DNA from: Nitrospirota bacterium | GTDB taxonomy: Bacteria > Nitrospirota > Nitrospiria > Nitrospirales > UBA8639 | NCBI GenBank assembly: GCA_003228495.1 | Contig: QIDY01000006.1 | Coordinates: forward strand, 1 to 6,588 | Direction of reading: 5' to 3' | Length of the DNA stretch: 6,588 nucleotides | In this document: in pieces, positions 1 to 5,716 of the stretch | Position numbering within the stretch: position 1 is the stretch's first letter | Layout: every line of letters starts with the position of its first letter | Made by a program: the position numbers and the translations under genes | The notes under the pieces: generated by a model | The model's database searches: none | What the model saw: only the letters and a program-made list of their open reading frames with translations | Told to the model about the DNA's origin: nothing

Positions 1-345
1 GGGCGGAGTGTGAAAATGTGATGTCGGTTCTGCGACCCCCCAAAAGACGAGTCCGATGCCCATTCCCGCACAAAAGAGCATGGCAAACCAGGTCAGAAGG
101 TTAAATTCGGGTTTTGCGCCATCCGGGCCGAGTGGAATATCGCCGTAACGGGAAAAAATTAAACACAGGGCACATAGTAAAACCCCAGAAGCCGCGAGCA
201 CGTACAACCACCCGAAGGTATTTAGCAAGGAGGTTTGGAGCGAACCGGTGATTTCTGCAAGGTGATTCGGCGCGAGCCCTCCCCAGAGAAGAAAGGCAAA
301 AGCCAGAACACAGGAAATGTTAAAGACAAGGGTTGTCGGTTTCAT
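1..345 (-). CDS. BCCT-family betaine/choline-type transporter, N-terminal part (cut by window edge)
   Basis: The minus strand reads openly from an ATG at 345 to the left edge, giving 115 residues without a stop. Three hydrophobic segments are visible, at about residues 8-25, 44-65 and 84-103. Between the last two lies a loop ending in LGPDGAKPEF, then the family hallmark WFAMLFCAGMGIG (residues 86-98) followed by FWGVAEP. The glycine-rich GMGIG stretch is the third-helix signature of betaine/carnitine/choline transporters, where it lines the substrate and coupling-ion site in BetP. The family usually has 12 membrane helices and 500-700 residues, so about a fifth is present. The cytoplasmic N-tail is very short, unlike the long tail of BetP. 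No strong ribosome binding site precedes the ATG, but the start fits the family pattern. The gene is divergent from a betaine biosynthesis gene, which supports an osmolyte uptake role. Substrate (betaine, choline, ectoine) and coupling ion cannot be fixed from this part. Confidence 0.9.
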   Translation of the reverse strand, partial: MKPTTLVFNISCVLAFAFLLWGGLAPNHLAEITGSLQTSLLNTFGWLYVLAASGVLLCALCLIFSRYGDIPLGPDGAKPEFNLLTWFAMLFCAGMGIGLVFWGVAEPTSHFHTPP

Positions 346-402
346 GGTTGGCAGGAATCTTTGAAGACGTGTTCGGATTTAGCATATTTGAGCCTGGAGA
401 AC

Positions 403-416
403 AAGGAACATTCCTT
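403..416. promoter_or_regulatory. Perfect palindrome AAGGAA-CA-TTCCTT upstream of the transporter
   Basis: Two 6-bp arms face each other across 2 bp, ending 58 bp upstream of the transporter start codon. The position suits an operator or a small hairpin in the transporter leader. Arms this short also arise by chance, and no known regulator site was recognised. Confidence 0.25.
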
Positions 417-438
417 AATGTTTTTCAATGCTTGTGCA

Positions 439-572
439 TTTTGAAAGGGTCAATATATTCTATGTCATAATCCTGTTTGGGCAAGTATTTTCGTTTATTT
501 AAATAAGTTATAATACTTAATTTTCAGGCTCTAAATGCCCTTTCATTTGGACATTCAGCTTTTTGAAGGGGT
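439..572. repeat. Repeated TGAARGGG boxes flanking the candidate promoter
   Basis: The 12-mer TTTTGAAAGGGT (439-450) recurs as TTTTGAAGGGGT (561-572), matching at 11 of 12 positions. The core also occurs inverted at 538-545 as CCCTTTCA, an exact reverse complement of 442-449. A weaker inverted copy, TCCTTTCA, lies at 630-637. The copies sit on either side of the TATAAT element, so they may be regulator sites. The inverted pair 538-545/564-571 can also form an 8-bp RNA stem with one G-U pair. The function is inferred. Confidence 0.3.
486..519 (+). promoter_or_regulatory. Candidate sigma-70 promoter for the betaine synthesis gene, with palindromic -10
   Basis: TATAAT at 509-514 matches the -10 consensus exactly. 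At 17-bp spacing the -35 position reads TATTTT (486-491), a poor match, so an activator may be needed. The -10 element is enclosed by 5-bp inverted arms, TAAGT (504-508) and ACTTA (515-519), which could be a repressor site over the promoter. Transcription would begin near 521 and leave a leader of about 208 nt. The region is AT-rich, so a chance TATAAT is possible. Confidence 0.35.
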
Positions 573-715
573 TGCGATACCTGGTCTAAAGCGCTAGATT
601 GTTTCCCTCGCTCAAGCCATAGGGGGGCTTCCTTTCACGTACACAAGGAGTAAAGGAGGCCCTTTTCATTTATATTTGTTTTCCAGAAGAAACAAGAGAA
701 GGGCTACAGCCCATC

Positions 716-721
716 AGGAGG
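716..721 (+). promoter_or_regulatory. Ribosome binding site AGGAGG of the methyltransferase gene
   Basis: A perfect AGGAGG ends 7 nt before the ATG at 729 and fixes that start. The same frame is blocked by a TAA at 651, and no other ATG, GTG or TTG start lies in frame between. A small inverted repeat, GGGCT-AC-AGCCC (701-712), lies directly upstream and could affect access to the site. Confidence 0.8.
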
Positions 722-728
722 AACGCCC

Positions 729-2390
729 ATGGTCCAGAAACAATCCTATGGAGATAATCCCATTGCCCAACGAAAAACAGATTTGTATAAAAAGGAATAT
801 GTCCATAGTTTTGTCCAAAAATGGGATGACCTCATTGACTGGGAGGCTCGTGCCTCCAGTGAAGGTGACTTTTTTATCCGGATTTTGCAGGAGCGGGGCG
901 TTCAACGGATATTGGATGTTGCGACGGGAACTGGGTTTCATTCCATCCGGCTCTTGCGTGCCGGGTTCGATGTCACCAGTGCGGATGGCAGTCCGGAAAT
1001 GTTAGCGCAAGCCTTTGAAAATGCCCGGCGGGCGGGTTTTATTATGCGGACGATTCATGCCGATTGGCGGTGGTTGAGCAGGGATATTCATAACAAATAC
1101 GATGCAGTGATTTGCTTAGGTAATTCCCTGACCCATCTCTTTTCCGAGCAGGATCGGCGAAAAGCCCTGGCCGAATTTTACACCGCTCTGAAACATGACG
1201 GGGTTCTGATTCTGGATCAACGCAATTATGACGGGATTTTAGACAATGGTTTTTCCTCGAAGCATGTGTATTACTATTGCGGGGACAACGTCAGCGCGGA
1301 GCCCGAATACGTGGATGAAGGGCTAGCCAGGTTCCGCTATACCTTTCCCGATGGCGAAGCGTTTCATTTAAATATGTATCCGCTGCGGAAAGAATATACA
1401 CGTCGGCTTATGAATGAGGTTGGTTTTCAACAGGTGAAAACTTATGGGGATTTCCAGGAAACGCACAAGGTTGAAGATCCGGATTTTTATGTGCATGTGG
1501 CGGAGAAACTCTATAAAAATGAGGAACGGCCAGGGACGATCTTAGGAAATTTGGGGAATCAGACCTATTCATCCACGGTGGATACGGCCAGGGAATATTA
1601 CAACAGTACGGATGCTGACCGGTTTTATGCCACGATTTGGGGTGGCGAAGATATTCATATTGGACTCTATAAATCTGAAAGTGATTCGATTTTTGATGCC
1701 AGCCGACGGACGGTTGAGAAAATGGCCTCTTTGGTCAAGGATCTTGCTTCCAAGACGCGGGTATTGGATATCGGATCGGGGTATGGGGGCTCCGCCCGGT
1801 ATCTCATGAAACAGTTTGGGTGTTATGTGGGGTGCCTGAATTTGAGTGAAATTCAAAATAAACGGAATCGAGAACTCAATCAAAAAGAGGGGATTAGTTT
1901 AGCGATTAATGTCATTGACGGGAGTTTTGAGGATATTCCCATACCTGACGGGAGTGTCGATCTGGTGTGGTCACAAGATGCTATTCTGCATAGTGGGGAT
2001 CGGGAGAAAGTTTTTGAAGAAGTGTCCCGGGTGTTGGCGAAAGGGGGGCAGTTCATTTTTACTGATCCCATGCAAAGTGCTTCCTGCCCGAAAGATGTTT
2101 TACAACCGATTCTCAACCGCATCCATTTAGATTCTTTGGGGTCTATTGAATATTATCAACAGATAGCCAAGGGCCTTGGATTGAAAGAAGTGGGGATTGT
2201 AGATTTATCCAAGAATTTACCAACGCACTATGGGCGGGTTCTCCAAGAACTGGTTGCCCAACACAACACGCTCATTCGGGTATGTGCCGAAGAATATCTT
2301 GCCAATATGAAAGTGGGATTACAGCACTGGGTCGATGCTGGAATGGCAGGGCATTTGACTTGGGGGATCTTACACTTCCAAAAAAACTAG
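729..2390 (+). CDS. Fused glycine/sarcosine and sarcosine/dimethylglycine N-methyltransferase (betaine synthesis)
   Basis: This 553-residue protein contains two class I SAM-dependent methyltransferase domains. The N-terminal half (about 1-262) looks like glycine/sarcosine N-methyltransferase, with motif I ILDVATGTGFHS at 61-72, an acidic turn SADGSPEM at 84-91 and CLGNSLTHLF at 129-138. The C-terminal half (about 287-553) looks like sarcosine/dimethylglycine N-methyltransferase, with YYNSTDADRFYATIWGGEDIHIG at its entry, split here as YYNSTDADRFY (290-300) and GGEDIHIG (305-312). Its motif I is VLDIGSGYGGSAR (345-357). A linker of about 25 residues joins them. The family methylates glycine three times with SAM, giving sarcosine, dimethylglycine and glycine betaine in the cytoplasm. 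In many halophiles the two activities are separate proteins; fused forms of about 565 residues are known, as in Actinopolyspora. Both SAM loops look intact, so both halves are probably active. The gene is divergent from a BCCT transporter and ends in the heptad hairpin region. Confidence 0.93.
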   Translation: MVQKQSYGDNPIAQRKTDLYKKEYVHSFVQKWDDLIDWEARASSEGDFFIRILQERGVQRILDVATGTGFHSIRLLRAGFDVTSADGSPEMLAQAFENARRAGFIMRTIHADWRWLSRDIHNKYDAVICLGNSLTHLFSEQDRRKALAEFYTALKHDGVLILDQRNYDGILDNGFSSKHVYYYCGDNVSAEPEYVDEGLARFRYTFPDGEAFHLNMYPLRKEYTRRLMNEVGFQQVKTYGDFQETHKVEDPDFYVHVAEKLYKNEERPGTILGNLGNQTYSSTVDTAREYYNSTDADRFYATIWGGEDIHIGLYKSESDSIFDASRRTVEKMASLVKDLASKTRVLDIGSGYGGSARYLMKQFGCYVGCLNLSEIQNKRNRELNQKEGISLAINVIDGSFEDIPIPDGSVDLVWSQDAILHSGDREKVFEEVSRVLAKGGQFIFTDPMQSASCPKDVLQPILNRIHLDSLGSIEYYQQIAKGLGLKEVGIVDLSKNLPTHYGRVLQELVAQHNTLIRVCAEEYLANMKVGLQHWVDAGMAGHLTWGILHFQKN

Positions 2391-2407
2391 AAGCGAAAAC
2401 TTGAAGA

Positions 2408-2507
2408 AGTAAAGAGTGAAAAGTAAAGAGTAAGGAGTGGAGCCCAAGGAAAAAAGGCAAGTTTTTCTTATCTCTTGCTTCTCACTCCTTACTTTTCACT
2501 TCTCACT
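2408..2507. repeat. Two facing arrays of a 7-bp unit forming a long hairpin; probable two-way terminator
   Basis: Five consecutive heptads of the form AGTRRAR occupy 2408-2442 on the plus strand. Five more heptads of similar form (AGYRARR, one reading AGCAAGA) occupy 2507-2473 on the minus strand. The arrays face each other across 30 bp. The best pairing is an exact 11-bp stem, AGTAAGGAGTG (2429-2439) with CACTCCTTACT (2483-2493). It extends outward with mostly G-U and A.C mismatches to 2415/2507. A shorter inner stem, AGGCAAG (2455-2461) with CTTGCTT (2474-2480), can stack inside. The element starts 17 bp after the methyltransferase stop and ends 12 bp from the HEAT gene stop, so it fits a shared terminator for convergent genes. 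It lacks the usual GC-rich stem plus U-run, so termination is inferred. The array itself is plainly visible. Confidence 0.7.
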
Positions 2508-2519
2508 TCCTTGTAGGAG

Positions 2520-3908
2520 CTACCGTTCGATTTTTGGGGCTTTGGCTGGTTGAGCGAAATCACCGCTTTTCCCAAAGCGGCCTTCCCCTCCCTCCCCGAG
2601 AACATTCACCGTATCCGTATACTCAATTTCTCGAGATTCTTGGCTCAGCCCCTCACCAGGCTTCCATCCCAGCTGGTCCAGTGTATCCAGCACCACTTTT
2701 TTGAGAGCTCCGGAAGCGGTCATGCGGGTTGTCGCGAACGCCAACACGCGTTCGCTTTCTTTTTCTACTTTGGAGAGGTCCGGGTCATGGAGAAAGGAAA
2801 CCAATGGCTCGATGGCGACATCGCCAATTAAGACGAGTGAATTGGCCGCGTAATCGCGCAATACTAGGTCTTTGAGTAATAACACCAGATCTGGAATCAC
2901 TTTGGGGTGGCGAAAATGTCCGAGGGCTGTCGCAGCCGCTTCTTTGATTAAGAGATCTTCACTGATAATACAGCCTGGCGTTGGTTTCCCAGCTTGGTGA
3001 ATGCCTTTTCCTTTCAAGGCAGCCAGTACGGGCGGGAAGGCCCTTGGATCTCCAATCATCCCTAGCGAGGCGATGGCATGTCGTTTCACCGTTCCGTCTT
3101 TCATGGCTTCCATGAGAGTATCAATGGCTTGTGGGTCTCCAATATTGCCTAACGCAATCGTTGCATCTTCGCGAACGGCCCGATCAGGATCCTTGACCAT
3201 GGTGATAAGTGCCTCGACGACCCGTGATTCTCTCACCCAAGTTTTGCCCATCTGATAGTCTGTGGTCATCCCTCCTAAGGCTCGGACCCCATGGCAGCGC
3301 ACCACGAAATGAGGATCTTTCAAGGTTTCTAACAAGGCATCGACTGAGGGTGCTCCTATATACATCAAGGCAGTACCCGCGGTTTCACGTACAATTTTTG
3401 ATGTATCTTTGAAGAGTTTAATGAGCGTGGGGATGGCATGGGGATCTCCGATTTTTCCAAGAGCCTCGGCGGCGGCACTTTTCACCGCGCCATCGCGATC
3501 TCGGCAAACGACAATTAATCCTTTGACGGCTTCAGAATCACGAAGTTCTCCCAAAGTCTTGGCAGCTTGTTCACGGATCCGCCATCGTTTGTCTTTGAGA
3601 CAAGTCAGTAATTTAGGCACCACTCCTTTGCCCATGGAAATCATGGCTTGAACTGCCTCGGCCTGAACTTCCATCATGTTGTCATTAAAAAGGGTGATGA
3701 GGCCGTCAATACTTTGATCACCTCCTATTTTGGCGAGTCCCCACGCCACATGGCTTCGAACGGCCCAATAGTCATCTTCAAGAGCCGTCAGTAGGGGTTC
3801 TAAAGTTTTGGGATCCCCTTTTTCAGCAAGCACCTTGGCGGCTTCCTCGCGAGTGGCATCATCCATATCTTCGAGGGCGTCAAGCCAATCTTGTACAGAA
3901 TTCGACAT
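2520..3908 (-). CDS. HEAT-repeat protein (PBS-lyase/EZ-HEAT type), 462 residues
   Basis: The protein is almost wholly built of HEAT-like helical repeats of 30-31 residues with the pattern [VI]R-x2-AA-x2-LG-x-IGDP-x-AI-x2-L-x3-L-x-D. About eleven repeats begin near residues 20, 50, 81, 111, 142, 173, 203, 245, 275, 321 and 349. Two are longer because of inserts, at about 215-228 (DYQMGKTWVRES region) and 300-318. The last 45 residues are charged and glycine-rich, probably disordered. There is no signal peptide or membrane segment, so it is likely cytoplasmic. Such proteins act as scaffolds, or as lyase-like or chaperone-like binding surfaces; no catalytic residues can be assigned. The start ATG at 3908 has only a weak AGG upstream. 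It is the last gene of a minus-strand cluster, 27 bp after the small exported protein gene, and converges on the betaine gene. The repeat class is sure, but partner and role are unknown. Confidence 0.9.
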   Translation of the reverse strand: MSNSVQDWLDALEDMDDATREEAAKVLAEKGDPKTLEPLLTALEDDYWAVRSHVAWGLAKIGGDQSIDGLITLFNDNMMEVQAEAVQAMISMGKGVVPKLLTCLKDKRWRIREQAAKTLGELRDSEAVKGLIVVCRDRDGAVKSAAAEALGKIGDPHAIPTLIKLFKDTSKIVRETAGTALMYIGAPSVDALLETLKDPHFVVRCHGVRALGGMTTDYQMGKTWVRESRVVEALITMVKDPDRAVREDATIALGNIGDPQAIDTLMEAMKDGTVKRHAIASLGMIGDPRAFPPVLAALKGKGIHQAGKPTPGCIISEDLLIKEAAATALGHFRHPKVIPDLVLLLKDLVLRDYAANSLVLIGDVAIEPLVSFLHDPDLSKVEKESERVLAFATTRMTASGALKKVVLDTLDQLGWKPGEGLSQESREIEYTDTVNVLGEGGEGRFGKSGDFAQPAKAPKIER

Positions 3909-3935
3909 ATTGGGCCTTTGTTCTCTAGGGTTGTT

Positions 3936-4382
3936 TTACTTTGGGTAGTCCGGGTCTTGAGGATACGGTTGAGTATGGCTGCAATGGATGGTCAATTTTT
4001 CAGATCCCCGACCATTCACGCATTGGTCCAGTGTTTTGGCAAATTCCAATGTTCCGGATAGGTTCACTTTAAATAAAAAATCAAAGGTAAAGGTCCCGAA
4101 CCGGTACTCGCCAGGCTTCAGTTGTAATTCTTTGACTTCAGTCGTTTTGTACGCATCCATGTTGATGGGATCTTTAGTCCAAATTAACGGAGTGATGCCT
4201 GGCACATGCCACCAGGTAGGTGGGTTGAGGGCACTAGGATCAACAGTAATCGAAAATTCACGTAACAGGGGATTCGTGGGCTCAGCAGCTTCTGCAAGTA
4301 AGTCACCCATGAGAGGCAGGCACGTCAGGAGAACATACAGGCCTCCTACCCATGTTCTGCTATGAGATTTCGTTTTGATCAT
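3936..4382 (-). CDS. Small exported protein of unknown function, 148 residues
   Basis: I do not recognise this family. Residues 1-34 look like a Sec signal peptide: a basic n-region (KTKSHSR, residues 3-9), a hydrophobic core at about 11-30, then AEAAEP, with cleavage likely near residue 33. The mature part, about 115 residues, is rich in beta-strand-like alternation. It carries two aromatic and proline-rich stretches (PPTWWHVPG at 54-62, TPLIWTKDP at 64-72) and a segment LKPGEYRFGTFTFDF (88-102). Cys121 and Cys134 could form a periplasmic disulfide. The tail is proline- and aspartate-rich (PYPQDPDYPK). A cysteine at 21 inside the signal core follows LLT, which is a poor lipobox, so a lipoprotein is unlikely. 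The gene starts 6 bp after the stop of the phosphatase-like gene and has no clear ribosome binding site, which suggests translational coupling and a shared periplasmic role. Confidence 0.8.
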   Translation of the reverse strand: MIKTKSHSRTWVGGLYVLLTCLPLMGDLLAEAAEPTNPLLREFSITVDPSALNPPTWWHVPGITPLIWTKDPINMDAYKTTEVKELQLKPGEYRFGTFTFDFLFKVNLSGTLEFAKTLDQCVNGRGSEKLTIHCSHTQPYPQDPDYPK

Positions 4383-4388
4383 CGTTTT

Positions 4389-5438
4389 TTATTGGTAAAT
4401 CTTTTCGAGTTCATTTTCGGTGGTTCGTCGTTCGGGAGTTGTTTGGAAAATTTCCGTAATGGCCTGACTTTCCCATTCCATGTGCGTTTCTAATCCTAAG
4501 GCATACATGATCGTTGCTCCGGTATCCAACAACGTGACCGGGTGGGAAATGGTGTAGTGATTTTTCACGTTTGTCCCCCAAGCGACCCAAGGGACTGTAG
4601 CGTCTAATTCAACCTTTTCCCCTTTCTTCACTTTTTTGGTGAGAGGATTAAGTGGGCCACTGTTTAATCCAGTCACAATAAACATTGTGCGGTCCAAGAC
4701 GCCAATTTCTTGATAATTCTTCATGATTTGGTCAATAGCGTTATCAATAGAAGTCACAGCCGCAGAATATTTAGGTGAATCCCAGCCATATTTTTGGCCG
4801 ATCCGAGCGGCGGTTGGAAAATGCGTGAGCAGAAGGTTGGGTACGCCAAATAGTCGGAACCCATATCCGCCCTCACTGGTCACTTTTTTGAGAAAGTCCT
4901 GAATATAGACCGACACGGTTTCAGGCGTACATTGTGGTTTGGTATAGCCACACACTTGCGAGTCGACATAAATCTCAGGCCGAACCAATTGATAGAGGCG
5001 TTCGTCCATAAGGAATACACCCGTGTCTGCTCCGCCTGCTAGATCCATATAATCAAAAACGGTGGGGGAACGCATGAAGGATCTGGCGAAATCGTAGTTT
5101 TCCCAATCAGCGGTAATCCGATGTTTCTCCACTGAAAGACCAGTGAGCAAGGAAGCCATGGCTGAAACAGTGAGAGGAGGGGTGATGGATTGGGCGGACC
5201 AGGATACCGCACCTTCTTGAGCTAATTTGGCGAGATGAGGTGTCGCCCCGCTTTGAATCGTAGAGGATTTGATTCCTTCCAGAACAACGAGGACGATATG
5301 TTCGGCTTGTGCGGCCGATGCGTTGGCAGGAGGAAGTATTCCGCCAAAGCTGAGCCACATGAGGCTCAGGACTACCATTAAATTTCCGCGAATGTTGCTT
5401 GTCACCTGTTGCCGATATCGTAGCCAGAATGTACTCAT
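4389..5438 (-). CDS. Exported alkaline-phosphatase-superfamily (type I phosphodiesterase-like) protein with degenerate metal sites
   Basis: This 349-residue protein begins with a signal peptide: basic residues to about 17, a hydrophobic core at 19-35, and likely cleavage after PPANA at residue 41. The remainder follows the type I phosphodiesterase/nucleotide pyrophosphatase plan. It has a first strand HIVLVVLEG (47-55), ATPHLAKLAQEG (65-76), a nucleophile region LTVSAMASLLTG (89-100) with Thr90 in the catalytic position, THFPTAARIGQKYG (205-218), MFIVTGLNSG (252-261) and PVTLLDTGATIMYALGL (300-316). Active members carry Asp in the first motif, D-x2-G-H in the middle and D-H-G after the later strand. 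Here these read Glu54, A-x2-G-Q (211-215) and G-L-N (257-259). Only the nucleophile and perhaps one carboxylate remain, so metal-dependent hydrolysis is doubtful. The start ATG is preceded closely by AGGA. It is the first gene of the minus-strand cluster. A binding or structural periplasmic role is inferred. Confidence 0.82.
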   Translation of the reverse strand: MSTFWLRYRQQVTSNIRGNLMVVLSLMWLSFGGILPPANASAAQAEHIVLVVLEGIKSSTIQSGATPHLAKLAQEGAVSWSAQSITPPLTVSAMASLLTGLSVEKHRITADWENYDFARSFMRSPTVFDYMDLAGGADTGVFLMDERLYQLVRPEIYVDSQVCGYTKPQCTPETVSVYIQDFLKKVTSEGGYGFRLFGVPNLLLTHFPTAARIGQKYGWDSPKYSAAVTSIDNAIDQIMKNYQEIGVLDRTMFIVTGLNSGPLNPLTKKVKKGEKVELDATVPWVAWGTNVKNHYTISHPVTLLDTGATIMYALGLETHMEWESQAITEIFQTTPERRTTENELEKIYQ

Positions 5439-5504
5439 GATTCCTGCGATGCTCCACTTGAAAAATCGACATGCAAAGGGAATGAATGATTAATGAACAA
5501 TGCG

Positions 5505-5532
5505 ATTATGCCAAAAAATTCTCTCCCAACAA
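5505..5532 (-). promoter_or_regulatory. Candidate promoter of the phosphatase-like/HEAT cluster
   Basis: On the minus strand TTGTTG (5532-5527) is followed after 16 bp by CATAAT (5510-5505), a fair sigma-70 pair with one or two mismatches in each element. It lies 67 bp upstream of the ATG at 5438. The rest of the 278-bp divergent gap (5439-5716) shows no clear plus-strand promoter or operator; the plus-strand gene has only a weak GGA before its start. Confidence 0.35.
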
Positions 5533-5716
5533 TGGTCTTTTCATTTCATCCCAGTCAAGGCAGTTGAACTTATCATGCAGATTTTCAGGCGGTCAACCAA
5601 GGAAGGGTGTTCATTTTTGAGGGAAGGAGGAAGTGGGGAAAAATTGATGTGCCTCTTGCACTTGGAAGCCTATATGGACTAAGAGAGTAGCCCTTCGCAT
5701 TACGGAATTTAGTCTT

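Larger units (their letters stand above)
346..728. promoter_or_regulatory. Divergent control region between transporter and betaine synthesis genes
   Basis: This 383-bp gap without a convincing gene is AT-rich in its left half. It holds a 14-bp palindrome (403-416), repeated TGAARGGG boxes (442-449, 538-545 inverted, 564-571), and a TATAAT element centred in a palindrome (504-519). It also holds small potential RNA hairpins (538-571, 614-630, 701-712), and purine-rich Shine-Dalgarno-like tracts at 645-659 and 716-721. I found no confident minus-strand promoter for the transporter; TTGACC (minus strand, 453-448) lacks a good partner at normal spacing. The layout suits joint osmotic control of both genes, but no known operator was recognised. 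Confidence 0.6.

Noticed and set aside
235..444. Plus-strand 69-codon open frame
   Set aside because: It overlaps the start of the BCCT transporter on the other strand, has no family resemblance, and its frame looks like the shadow of the transporter continued into the intergenic region.
520..728. Glycine riboswitch ahead of the glycine-using enzyme
   Set aside because: The pathway makes it tempting, but I could not find the conserved glycine aptamer core or a tandem arrangement.
676..1005. Plus-strand 109-codon frame starting at TTG
   Set aside because: It lies mostly inside the methyltransferase in another frame and reads as random sequence; the AGGAGG at 654-659 is too far (16 nt) for efficient use. 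I kept it only as a leader curiosity.
2408..2507. CRISPR-like array
   Set aside because: The units are contiguous 7-bp heptads without spacers and are inverted relative to each other, so this is a simple inverted repeat array and not CRISPR.
3001..3651. Several plus-strand open frames opposite the HEAT gene
   Set aside because: They are shadows produced by the repetitive codon pattern of the HEAT repeats; the minus-strand protein explains the region fully.
4311..4335. Lipobox in the small exported protein (LLTC at residues 18-21)
   Set aside because: Threonine before the cysteine is unfavourable and a better signal peptidase I site (AEA/AEP) follows, so a lipoprotein call is not supported.
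5500..5682. Plus-strand 60-codon frame in the divergent gap
   Set aside because: It has no ribosome binding site, overlaps the candidate minus-strand promoter, and shows no recognisable protein pattern.
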